In this document: positions 7,962-15,737 of the stretch, one piece after another | Layout of the letters: every line of letters begins with the position of its first letter | Numbering within the stretch: position 1 is the first letter of the stretch | NCBI GenBank assembly: GCA_030696085.1 | Contig: JAUYNL010000038.1 | Location: 1 to 33,151, forward strand | DNA from: Luteolibacter sp. | GTDB taxonomy: Bacteria; Verrucomicrobiota; Verrucomicrobiia; Verrucomicrobiales; Akkermansiaceae | Direction of reading: 5' to 3' | Length of the DNA: 33,151 bases | Program-made: the position numbers and the translations under genes | Notes under the pieces: model-generated | Databases searched by the model: none | What the model was told of the DNA's origin: nothing | What the model saw: the letters and a program-made list of their open reading frames with translations, nothing else

Positions 7962-8114
7962 CGGCTTGGTTGCGTGATACGCTTCTGTTAAGTCCATTTG
8001 CAGACAAGGTCAAGCAAGGCGCTCATGGTCGTTGCTCGTCCCTTCCGCCTCATGCAACCAGCGGATGTCGGCGCACGCATGTGTGGGAGATGGCAGGGCC
8101 ATGGGAGTTCCGGA

Positions 8115-9374
8115 TCATTTCCCTGCGGCGGCGAGGGCGCGCAGCCTTTCGATAAGCGGCGGGTGGGAGTAGTCCAGCCATACGCGCAATGCGGCGGGGG
8201 TGGGGTGGGAGAGGTGGTCGGCGGTCATTTTTTTCAAGGCGGAGGCGAGCGGCGCGGCACCGCCGGTCATTTCCGCGGCGTAGGCGTCGGCCTCGAATTC
8301 GTGGCGGCGCGACCATGCGTTGAAGAGCACGCCGAGGGCCTTGCTCATGGGCTCCAAGAGGATGCTGAAAAGCACCAGGCCGACGTGCGGGGAGATTTGT
8401 TTCACACCGAAGGCATCGAAAAGCAGGCGGGCGAATTTTCCGTCCGGATCGATGGCCAGACCTAGCAGGAAGAAAATGGCGGCGGTTTGCACGATGCCGG
8501 CGGCGAGGCGCTGCTTGATATGACCGCGGCGGAAGTGGCCGATCTCATGGGCAAGCACGCCGAGCAGTTCGGGGGTGCTGCTTTTTTCCATGAGGGTATC
8601 GAACAAGGCGATTTTCTTGCGTTTTCCAAGGCCGGTGAAGAAGGCGTTGGCCTTGGTGGAGCGCTTGGAGCCATCCATCACGAAGACGCCTTCGAGCGGA
8701 AAATCGCAGCGCGTGCCGAGTGCTTCGATCTCCTGTTTGAGCGGGCCCTCGGGCATCGGCGTGAACTTGTTGAACAGTGGCATGATCAGGGATGGGGCGA
8801 GCCAGGTGAGCAGCAATTGGAACACCGTGACGAGCAGCCATGCCCAGAGCCATGCCTGGCTGATGGTGCCGAAGATCCACAGGACGGCGGCGGCCAGCGG
8901 CAGGCCGATCACAGCGGCTAACAGAAGCCCTTTCACCCGGTCCATGATGAAGGTGGCGGGTGTGGCGCGGTTGAAGCCAAAGCGGTTTTCGATCACGAAG
9001 GTGCCATAAACCGCGAACGGCAGCGAGATGAGAGATTGGCCGAGAAAGAGGGCGGTGAGGAAAACCAGACCGGCGACCACCTCTCCCGTTGTCGCCGTGC
9101 GGGCGAGGGCGTCCAGCCAGCCGAAGCCGCCGCCGAACCAGAACACCAGCAGCGCGGTCAGAGTAAAAATGGAATGAATGATCTCAAAGCGCGCGTTGAC
9201 GCCGAGGTATTCGCGGGCGCGATCAAGCTTCGATTCGTCCATTACATCGGCGAGTTCGCCGGGCACCTTGCCGGGAAAGGCACACAGGTTGAGCAGGGTG
9301 GCGATGAATTCCAGCTTCCATAGCAGGAACAGCGCCAGCACAATGATCACGGTCATGAAATTCCAATCACTCAT
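8115..9374 (-). CDS. M48-family membrane zinc metallopeptidase (Ste24/CaaX protease 1-like)
   Basis: A roughly 420-residue membrane protease with several N-terminal hydrophobic helices and a Ste24-type layout. The zinc motif HEIGH lies at 276-280 (counting from MSDWNF), in the context LGVLAHEIGHFRRGHIKQR, and the third ligand Glu is in SRRHEFEADAYA. The segment VMDGSKRSTKANAFFTGLG before it is diagnostic of Ste24/CaaX protease 1. Bacterial members are thought to act in membrane protein quality control, since prenylated substrates are absent. The start could be 9386 or 9374; I use 9374 because MSDWNFMTVI leads directly into the first helix. It is transcribed divergently from moxR, about 200 bases away. 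Confidence 0.88.
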   Translation of the reverse strand: MSDWNFMTVIIVLALFLLWKLEFIATLLNLCAFPGKVPGELADVMDESKLDRAREYLGVNARFEIIHSIFTLTALLVFWFGGGFGWLDALARTATTGEVVAGLVFLTALFLGQSLISLPFAVYGTFVIENRFGFNRATPATFIMDRVKGLLLAAVIGLPLAAAVLWIFGTISQAWLWAWLLVTVFQLLLTWLAPSLIMPLFNKFTPMPEGPLKQEIEALGTRCDFPLEGVFVMDGSKRSTKANAFFTGLGKRKKIALFDTLMEKSSTPELLGVLAHEIGHFRRGHIKQRLAAGIVQTAAIFFLLGLAIDPDGKFARLLFDAFGVKQISPHVGLVLFSILLEPMSKALGVLFNAWSRRHEFEADAYAAEMTGGAAPLASALKKMTADHLSHPTPAALRVWLDYSHPPLIERLRALAAAGK

Positions 9375-9530
9375 CGCGGCCATCATGCATGGCGGCAGTC
9401 CCCCCGCAAGGTTGGTGCTTTGTTCCGCGTGGCTTCCTCTTGCCGGGGCTGCGTGAAAAGAGTCGTCGCACCGTCATCGACGGATTCAAATCACGGCGCT
9501 TGGCTTCCATGAATCGTCCGACTTCCCGTC

Positions 9531-9557
9531 TGGACAAAACAAGGACGCCGCCTAGTT
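9531..9557 (+). promoter_or_regulatory. Candidate sigma70-like promoter of the moxR operon
   Basis: TGGACA at 9531-9536 and TAGTTT at 9552-9557 are 15 bases apart, about 20 bases before the moxR start at 9578. The layout resembles the stronger TTGACA/TAGAGT pair before rpmH in this window. The short spacer makes this tentative. Confidence 0.35.
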
Positions 9558-9577
9558 TCGTTTGCACCAAGCATACC

Positions 9578-10600
<1,023 letters not shown>

Positions 10601-10660
10601 TTGCATTCCGCTTTCAAAATAGGATTCGCCCGCCTTACTTTCTCGCCTTACTTTCACAGC

Positions 10661-10942
10661 ATGACCGTTACATTGACCAGTAAAGGACAAATCACCATCC
10701 CGCTCTCACTCAGAAAGCGCCTCAACCTGAAGGCCGGGGATCAATTGGAGTTTGACGAAACCGCTCCCATCCTCACCGCGAGACGAGTTGTTCACCGCAG
10801 CGAATGGGAAAAAACCCTCAACGAATGGCAGGTCTCGGCACAGGCCGCACTCCGGGGCCACCCTTGGGAAAATCAGTCTTCCACCACCATACTGGATGAC
10901 CTGCGCAGTGGCCCCATGGAAACTCCGCCCCCTCCGCCATGA
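10661..10942 (+). CDS. AbrB/MazE-type antitoxin
   Basis: A 93-residue protein with a SpoVT-AbrB (swapped-hairpin) DNA-binding domain: MTVTLTSKGQITIPLSLRKR, then LNLKAGDQLEFDE. The C-terminal half is hydrophilic and would be the toxin-binding tail. Such antitoxins bind their own promoter and neutralise a partner, here the PIN-domain frame that starts at 10939 and overlaps this stop codon as ATGA. The ATG at 10661 is taken over an in-frame upstream ATG at 10601, because the domain begins exactly there. The pair lies 60 bases after moxR, inside the MoxR operon. Confidence 0.85.
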   Translation: MTVTLTSKGQITIPLSLRKRLNLKAGDQLEFDETAPILTARRVVHRSEWEKTLNEWQVSAQAALRGHPWENQSSTTILDDLRSGPMETPPPPP

Positions 10943-12267
10943 TCACCGCCCTCGATTCCTCGGTTCTCTGGGCCATCCTCAAAAAGGAAGCCGGCCACGA
11001 AGAATGGCTTGCCGCACTCCTCCGCGCCGCATCGAACGGCCCCTTAATCATCAGTCCCATCGCTTTTGCCGAACTCGCCCCTTCCGCCACGGATGCGGCC
11101 ACTCTCAACGAATTTCTCGGCCAATTGGCCATTTCCTACAATCCGATCACCCCTGCCGCCGCCCACCTCGCCGGCCTGACCTTCAAACGCTACCGCCAGG
11201 CCGGCGGACCGCGCATGCACTTGGTTCCCGATTTCGTCATCGCGGCCCACGCACAGGTGCGGGCCAACCGGCTTGCCGCAATCGACCGCGGTTATCTCCG
11301 CCAGTGGTTTCCCGAATTGCTCCTGCCCGCGCATAGCCGTCCTGAGCCACTCTATCAGAATCTATCCATCCGGATGAGCCACTCCTTCATCGACAACGAT
11401 CTGTTATCCCGCCTCGGCTCGCTTCCCATCGAGTCGCGAGCGCCGATGTTGGGCAATGTGGCCGGCAAACACCGCTCGCCCCATCGCGGATCATCCGTCG
11501 AGTTCGCGGAATACCGGAAATATGTGCCTGGCGACGACACCCGCCGCCTCGATTGGAAGGCTTTCGCCCGCTCGGACCGTTTTTACATCAAGGAATTCGA
11601 GGCCGACACCAACCTGCGCGCCTACTTCGTCGTCGATGCCTCCGGTTCGATGAAATTCGCCGGAACCGGCGAGACTAAAATCCAATACGCCCGCCGCATC
11701 GCCGCGTCCCTCGCCTATCTGTTAGTCAATCAGGGCGACGCCGCCGGTCTCTCGATCTGCACCGACAAACTCCACCTCGAAGTCCCGCCCAGCCGCCGCG
11801 CCGCCCACCTCGAACGCTTCTTCTCCACTCTCGGAAAACTCGAGCCCTCCGGAGAAACCGGCCTGATTCCCGCGCTTCACACCATTGCGGAAAAAATCGG
11901 CCAACGCGCCTTCGTCGTCATTCTATCCGATCTTTTCACCGATTCCGCGGCCCTCGGCGAGGCCCTCCAGCACCTGCGCTACCGCAAACACGACATCTCC
12001 GTCTTCCATCTGATGGATTCGCAGGAAATCGGCTTCGAGTTCGACCGCCCGCACCGCTTCGTCGATATGGAGGACGGCACCGCGCTGGTCGCCGAGCCCA
12101 ACCTCATCGCCGACGAATACAAAACCGCGCTGCGCGAATTCCTCACCAAAGTCCGCGCCAAATGCCACGCCGCCGCCGCCGACTACCAACTCGTCACCAC
12201 CGACTCCCCGCTCGAGCCCCTGCTGCGTGATTTCCTGACCGCGAGATTGCCGAAATCGAAACACTAA
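10939..12267 (+). CDS. PIN-domain toxin fused in frame to a DUF58 (vWA-type) MoxR-operon protein
   Basis: One uninterrupted 442-codon frame holds two proteins normally separate. Residues 1-130 form a complete VapC-like PIN ribonuclease domain: Asp6 (ALDSSVL), Glu45 (FAEL), Asp98 (LVPDFVIAAHA) and Asp116 (AIDRGYL) are the four acidic residues, ending RQWFPELLLP as in typical VapC toxins. Residues 146-442, from MSHSF at 11374, form a complete DUF58 protein with GNVAGKHRSPHRGSSVEFAE, the YVPGDDTRRLDW motif and the vWA metal site DASGS at 233-237. The 16-codon linker has no stop, so translation from 10939 must give a fusion. DUF58 could also start independently at 11374, although no strong ribosome binding site is seen. 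The PIN part overlaps the MazE-like antitoxin; the DUF58 part belongs to the MoxR system. Confidence 0.85.
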   Translation: MITALDSSVLWAILKKEAGHEEWLAALLRAASNGPLIISPIAFAELAPSATDAATLNEFLGQLAISYNPITPAAAHLAGLTFKRYRQAGGPRMHLVPDFVIAAHAQVRANRLAAIDRGYLRQWFPELLLPAHSRPEPLYQNLSIRMSHSFIDNDLLSRLGSLPIESRAPMLGNVAGKHRSPHRGSSVEFAEYRKYVPGDDTRRLDWKAFARSDRFYIKEFEADTNLRAYFVVDASGSMKFAGTGETKIQYARRIAASLAYLLVNQGDAAGLSICTDKLHLEVPPSRRAAHLERFFSTLGKLEPSGETGLIPALHTIAEKIGQRAFVVILSDLFTDSAALGEALQHLRYRKHDISVFHLMDSQEIGFEFDRPHRFVDMEDGTALVAEPNLIADEYKTALREFLTKVRAKCHAAAADYQLVTTDSPLEPLLRDFLTARLPKSKH

Positions 12268-12275
12268 CCTTGCCA

Positions 12276-12305
12276 TTTCATCCATTTCGTCCATTTTGGA
12301 TGAAA
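12276..12305. promoter_or_regulatory. Inverted repeat ahead of the Phd/ParE pair, possible operator
   Basis: TTTCATCC (12276-12283) and GGATGAAA (12298-12305) form a perfect 8-bp inverted repeat around 14 bases. The left side also shows short direct repeats CATTTCATC/CATTTCGTC. It ends 8 bases before the antitoxin start, where an autoregulatory operator of a Phd-type antitoxin would be expected. It could equally be the DUF58 terminator or an insertion scar. Confidence 0.4.
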
Positions 12306-12313
12306 GCAAAGCC

Positions 12314-12583
12314 ATGAAAACCGTCACCGCCAACACCGCGAAACAGCAGCTCGGCCAAGTCCTCGACAGCGCCCGCACCGCCCCCGTCTCCATCACCAAA
12401 CACGGCCGCCCCGCCTTCGTCATCACCACCAAAGAAGACTACGACTCCCTCACCAAAATCAAATTCGAGCAATTCAAACGCGAAGTCCGACTCGGCTTCG
12501 ACCAACTCGACCGAGGCGAAATCTCCACCATGACCATGGAGGAAATCGCCGCGGAGGTGATGGCTGAGTTCAAACAAAGCTGA
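12314..12583 (+). CDS. Phd/YefM-family antitoxin
   Basis: An 89-residue antitoxin: the N-terminal Phd/YefM fold is clear (MKTVTANTAKQQLGQVLDSA, then PVSITKHGRPAFVITTKEDY), followed by an acidic helical tail for toxin binding. It would repress its own promoter and neutralise the ParE-type toxin that starts five bases after its stop. An ATG 18 bases upstream (12296) overlaps the inverted repeat and is less likely as start. The gene sits between the DUF58 and BatA genes. Confidence 0.88.
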   Translation: MKTVTANTAKQQLGQVLDSARTAPVSITKHGRPAFVITTKEDYDSLTKIKFEQFKREVRLGFDQLDRGEISTMTMEEIAAEVMAEFKQS

Positions 12584-12587
12584 TTCC

Positions 12588-12902
12588 GTGGGCGGTTACC
12601 GGCTATCAAAATTCGCAGAGCGGGATCTTGCCGACATCCTCCGCTACACCATCCAAACTTGGGGAATGAAACAAGGAGCCGCTTACTTCCAAATTCTCAC
12701 CGCCGCCAGAACCTGCATCGTGAACAACCCCTTTCTTCCCGGCAGTAGAATCAGAGACGACCTGGCCAATGGGTGCCGTGCATTCCGGGCCGGCAAACAC
12801 TTTGTTTTTTATCGAGTGAGTGGAGATCGCGTGGAAATCGCCCGCATCCTTCATGAGTCCATGGACTTTTCCCGCCACGTCGGCGAGGAAGCCTTCGATT
12901 AA
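12588..12902 (+). CDS. RelE/ParE-superfamily toxin
   Basis: A 104-residue protein with the ParE pattern: YRLSKFAERDLADILRYTI at the N-terminus, a WGMKQGAAYFQIL helix, a central FLPGSRIRDDL segment, then KHFVFYRVSGDRVEIARILHE, the conserved core strands, and an HESMDF end. ParE toxins poison gyrase, whereas RelE toxins cut mRNA; the sequence looks more ParE-like. The start is a GTG at 12588, just after the antitoxin stop, consistent with translational coupling. The system appears intact. Confidence 0.85.
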   Translation: MGGYRLSKFAERDLADILRYTIQTWGMKQGAAYFQILTAARTCIVNNPFLPGSRIRDDLANGCRAFRAGKHFVFYRVSGDRVEIARILHESMDFSRHVGEEAFD

Positions 12903-12921
12903 GCACCAAATCCGAGAATCA

Positions 12922-13674
12922 ATGTCGAAAAAAAACACAAGCTTCACGGATAGCGACAAAGCGAAGATCTACGTTCGAGACCGTGCCACCTGCTGCTTCT
13001 CCGGAGCGAATCTTTGGCTTCTTGACGCACCTTTGCGCGTCGGTTGGCAGCCAGATTGGGCCGACCACCGAAAACCCGTCTCGCGAGGAGGCAAAGCTGA
13101 CTGGGAAGACAACGGCGCATGCGCATCCCACACATACAACATGAAAAAGCGGAACAATTCCGCAGACACGACTTATCTATTCGAAAGCGGACACCCTACG
13201 GCGCTATACTACCGCCTTTTCGGCTCCCCGCCTGCTCACGTCACCGAACGTCTGCAACGCCTATCAAATCTTCACGAATCCGACTGGTATTTTAATCGGG
13301 CGATCACATGGATATTTGAAGCCTTGGACTTCATTTGGTGGCAACCCGATTACACGCGAACAGATGAACATTGGTTCGATGCCGCTTTCAAGAAGCTCTC
13401 CAAATATAGAAAAATCCTGCTTTCAATCCGCAATTGTGACAGCTCGGATTCAATGAAAGAATGGGTTCTCCAACTCTCTTTGGGATACAGCAAAAACTCT
13501 GACGCATGGTGGGAATATTTTCACCCAGAGGACCACGATCTCAAAACACCCGCTGATATGGATTCACACCGCAGAAAAGCATATCGAAGAGCTCTTAAAA
13601 TCAAAGACCAGCTAGATTCGGAAACATTTGCGTGTATCCAGACCGACCACCAAATCCGTTTCCCTTCCAACTAG
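12922..13674 (+). CDS. HNH-nuclease-like protein, probably horizontally acquired
   Basis: A 250-residue protein with an N-terminal HNH-like region: KIYVRDRATCCFSGANL near 15-31, then ADHRKPVSRGGKADWEDNGA with Asp48-His49 and Asn64, then CASHTYNMKKRNN with His70 and Asn73. This order fits the HNH fold (D/H, N, then N or H). Only one Cys pair is visible, so a structural zinc site is doubtful. Residues 90-250 are rich in Trp, Tyr and charged residues, and I do not recognise them. Codon use and base composition are noticeably more AT-rich than the neighbours: 50 of 120 bases at 13381-13500 are G or C. That suggests recent transfer. It begins 20 bases after the ParE-type toxin and ends 42 bases before the BatA-like gene. 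A role in DNA defence is possible but unproven. Confidence 0.7.
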   Translation: MSKKNTSFTDSDKAKIYVRDRATCCFSGANLWLLDAPLRVGWQPDWADHRKPVSRGGKADWEDNGACASHTYNMKKRNNSADTTYLFESGHPTALYYRLFGSPPAHVTERLQRLSNLHESDWYFNRAITWIFEALDFIWWQPDYTRTDEHWFDAAFKKLSKYRKILLSIRNCDSSDSMKEWVLQLSLGYSKNSDAWWEYFHPEDHDLKTPADMDSHRRKAYRRALKIKDQLDSETFACIQTDHQIRFPSN

Positions 13675-13716
13675 TCTCCGCGCCTCACGCCCCTACCTCC
13701 GCTTCTCCGCGTTTCG

Positions 13717-15696
13717 ATGCTCTTCCTCTCTCCAGCCCTGCTTTGGTTTGTTGCCGCGGCCGCAGTCCCCATCGCGATCCACCTGATCAACCGCCGACGC
13801 CACAAGACGATCCAGTGGGCGGCAATGCAGTTCCTGCTCAAGGCTTCCCGTGAATCCCGCGGAAAGAAAAAACTCCGCCACATCCTCATTCTAACATGCC
13901 GCGCCCTCGGAGTCGCCGCGCTCGCCCTCGCCGCCGCCCGTCCCATCGTTTCCGGTCTCATGGGCTGGGGCGGTGGTTCCATCGACACGGTGGTCCTTCT
14001 GCTGGACCGTTCCGCCTCGATGGAAATCAAACCCGGCGACGGACTCGAATCCCGCCGCGAGATCGTCATCAAGAAAGTCCGCGACGCCATGGCCGCCCTC
14101 GGCGCCGCGCGGCTGGTGCTCATCGACAGCGCCTCGAACAAACCCCAGGAAATCCCCTCTCCCGATATTCTCGCCGAGCTTTCGTCAACGGCAGGCACGG
14201 ACACATCCGCGGATTTCCCCACCCTGCTCGCACGCGCCGCCGAATTTCTGGCAGAAACACCCGGCCGCTCCGAAGTCTGGCTGGCCTCCGACCTGCAATC
14301 CTCCAACTGGCGCCCCGATGACGAACGCTGGTCCGCCGCCCGCGCCAGCCTCGCCGCGCTTCCGCAAAAGCCCGCGATCCGCGTGTTGTCGCTTACCGGA
14401 CCCACGGCCGCCAACGCCTCCGTTAGACTGCTCGGTTCGCGGCGCTCCGGCGACGAACTGCTGATCGATCTCGAAGTCCTCCGCTCCGGCGAAGCGCGCG
14501 GCACCACCTCCATCCCGCTCACCACCCACCTCAACGGCACCCGCACCACCGAGAACCTCACGCTTCCCGGCCAATCGCTGCGTTTCCAGAAACGCATCAC
14601 TCTGCCCTCCGGCACCGACACCGGCCACGGCTGGCTTTCCATCCCCGCCGATGGCAATCCCCGCGACAACGCGGCCTTTTTCGCCTACGGCCCGGCACGC
14701 CCCTCCAAGTCTCTGATCGTCGCCCCGACCGGCGAGAGTGCCGACTACCTCGCCCTCGCCGCAGCTCCGCCCGGATTCGGGAACTTTGAAACCCGGCGCG
14801 TGGATCCCGCGGAGGCCGCCCCCGCCATCGCTCCCGATCTCGCCACCATCCTGTGGGCCGCGCCGCTTCCCTCCGGGCCCGCCGCAGATGCCCTCCAGGG
14901 ATTTCTCAACTCCGGCGGCCATGTTCTTTTCTTTCCACCCGGCACCTCGTCCACCACCGCTTTTAACGAACTCCTCTGGGCCGATCCCACCGAAGCACCC
15001 GCCGGAAAATTCTTCATCCTCGCCGACTGGAACCGCAACGACGGCCCGCTGCGTGATGGCATCGACGGCACCCCCATCGCCGCGAACCGCCTGAAAGCCA
15101 TCCGCCGCCAGATTCCCCAGGGCGATGCCACGCCGCTCGCCAGTTGGGAGGATGGCGAGCCCGCCATCACCCGCCGCATCTTCGATCACGGCACCGCATG
15201 GTTCATCGGCTCCATCCCGGATTACTCCTGGTCCAATCTCGGCGATGCCGATGTCCTCCTGCCCGTCGTCCAGCGCATCATTGCCGCCGGCAGCGACCGT
15301 TTCGATGCCTCCCACCTCGCCAATCTCGGCTCCCCCACCGATCGTCTGCTGCCTGGGGAAACCCGCCGCCGCATCGATGACTACGGCAACCCGGACCCCG
15401 CCAACACGCAATATGAGGCCGGCATCCACCTCATCGGTGTTCGCGTTCTCGCCCTCAACCGTCCGCCCCAGGAGGACACTCCGGAAATCCTCACCCGCGA
15501 GGCACTCGATTCCGTGCTCGATGGCACCAAATACACCCTGCTCGATCAAGCCGGCCAAGCGGACGACTCCACCCTCTCCCGCGACGTCTGGCGCGCCTTC
15601 CTTGTTGCAGTGCTGTTCTTCCTGCTCTCCGAAGCCCTGCTCTGCCTGCCGAAGAAAAGCCAACCCGAAGCTCTTCCCGCGAAGATGGCTGCTTAA
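13717..15696 (+). CDS. BatA-like vWA-domain membrane protein of the MoxR operon
   Basis: A 659-residue protein. The N-terminus (FLSPALLWFVAAAAVPIAIHL, then INRRRHKTIQW) is the BatA/aerotolerance-type signature: a membrane helix followed by a basic R-R-R segment. A second helix at about 57-77 follows. The vWA domain starts near residue 90 with the metal site DRSAS at 97-101. After it comes a long extracytoplasmic region, and a last membrane helix AFLVAVLFFLLSEALLCLP lies near the C-terminus. Such proteins are thought to be membrane partners of MoxR ATPases. It is separated from DUF58 by the Phd/ParE and HNH genes and followed 41 bases later by a second vWA protein. Confidence 0.86.
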   Translation: MLFLSPALLWFVAAAAVPIAIHLINRRRHKTIQWAAMQFLLKASRESRGKKKLRHILILTCRALGVAALALAAARPIVSGLMGWGGGSIDTVVLLLDRSASMEIKPGDGLESRREIVIKKVRDAMAALGAARLVLIDSASNKPQEIPSPDILAELSSTAGTDTSADFPTLLARAAEFLAETPGRSEVWLASDLQSSNWRPDDERWSAARASLAALPQKPAIRVLSLTGPTAANASVRLLGSRRSGDELLIDLEVLRSGEARGTTSIPLTTHLNGTRTTENLTLPGQSLRFQKRITLPSGTDTGHGWLSIPADGNPRDNAAFFAYGPARPSKSLIVAPTGESADYLALAAAPPGFGNFETRRVDPAEAAPAIAPDLATILWAAPLPSGPAADALQGFLNSGGHVLFFPPGTSSTTAFNELLWADPTEAPAGKFFILADWNRNDGPLRDGIDGTPIAANRLKAIRRQIPQGDATPLASWEDGEPAITRRIFDHGTAWFIGSIPDYSWSNLGDADVLLPVVQRIIAAGSDRFDASHLANLGSPTDRLLPGETRRRIDDYGNPDPANTQYEAGIHLIGVRVLALNRPPQEDTPEILTREALDSVLDGTKYTLLDQAGQADDSTLSRDVWRAFLVAVLFFLLSEALLCLPKKSQPEALPAKMAA

Positions 15697-15737
15697 GCCT
15701 CTTCCCTGAAAACTAAAAACTTCAACCCAGCAACTTC

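Noticed and set aside
14185-15663. 492-codon minus-strand frame opposite the BatA-like gene
   Set aside because: Antisense to a well-supported vWA gene, Gly/Ala/Val-rich low-complexity product, no recognisable motif.
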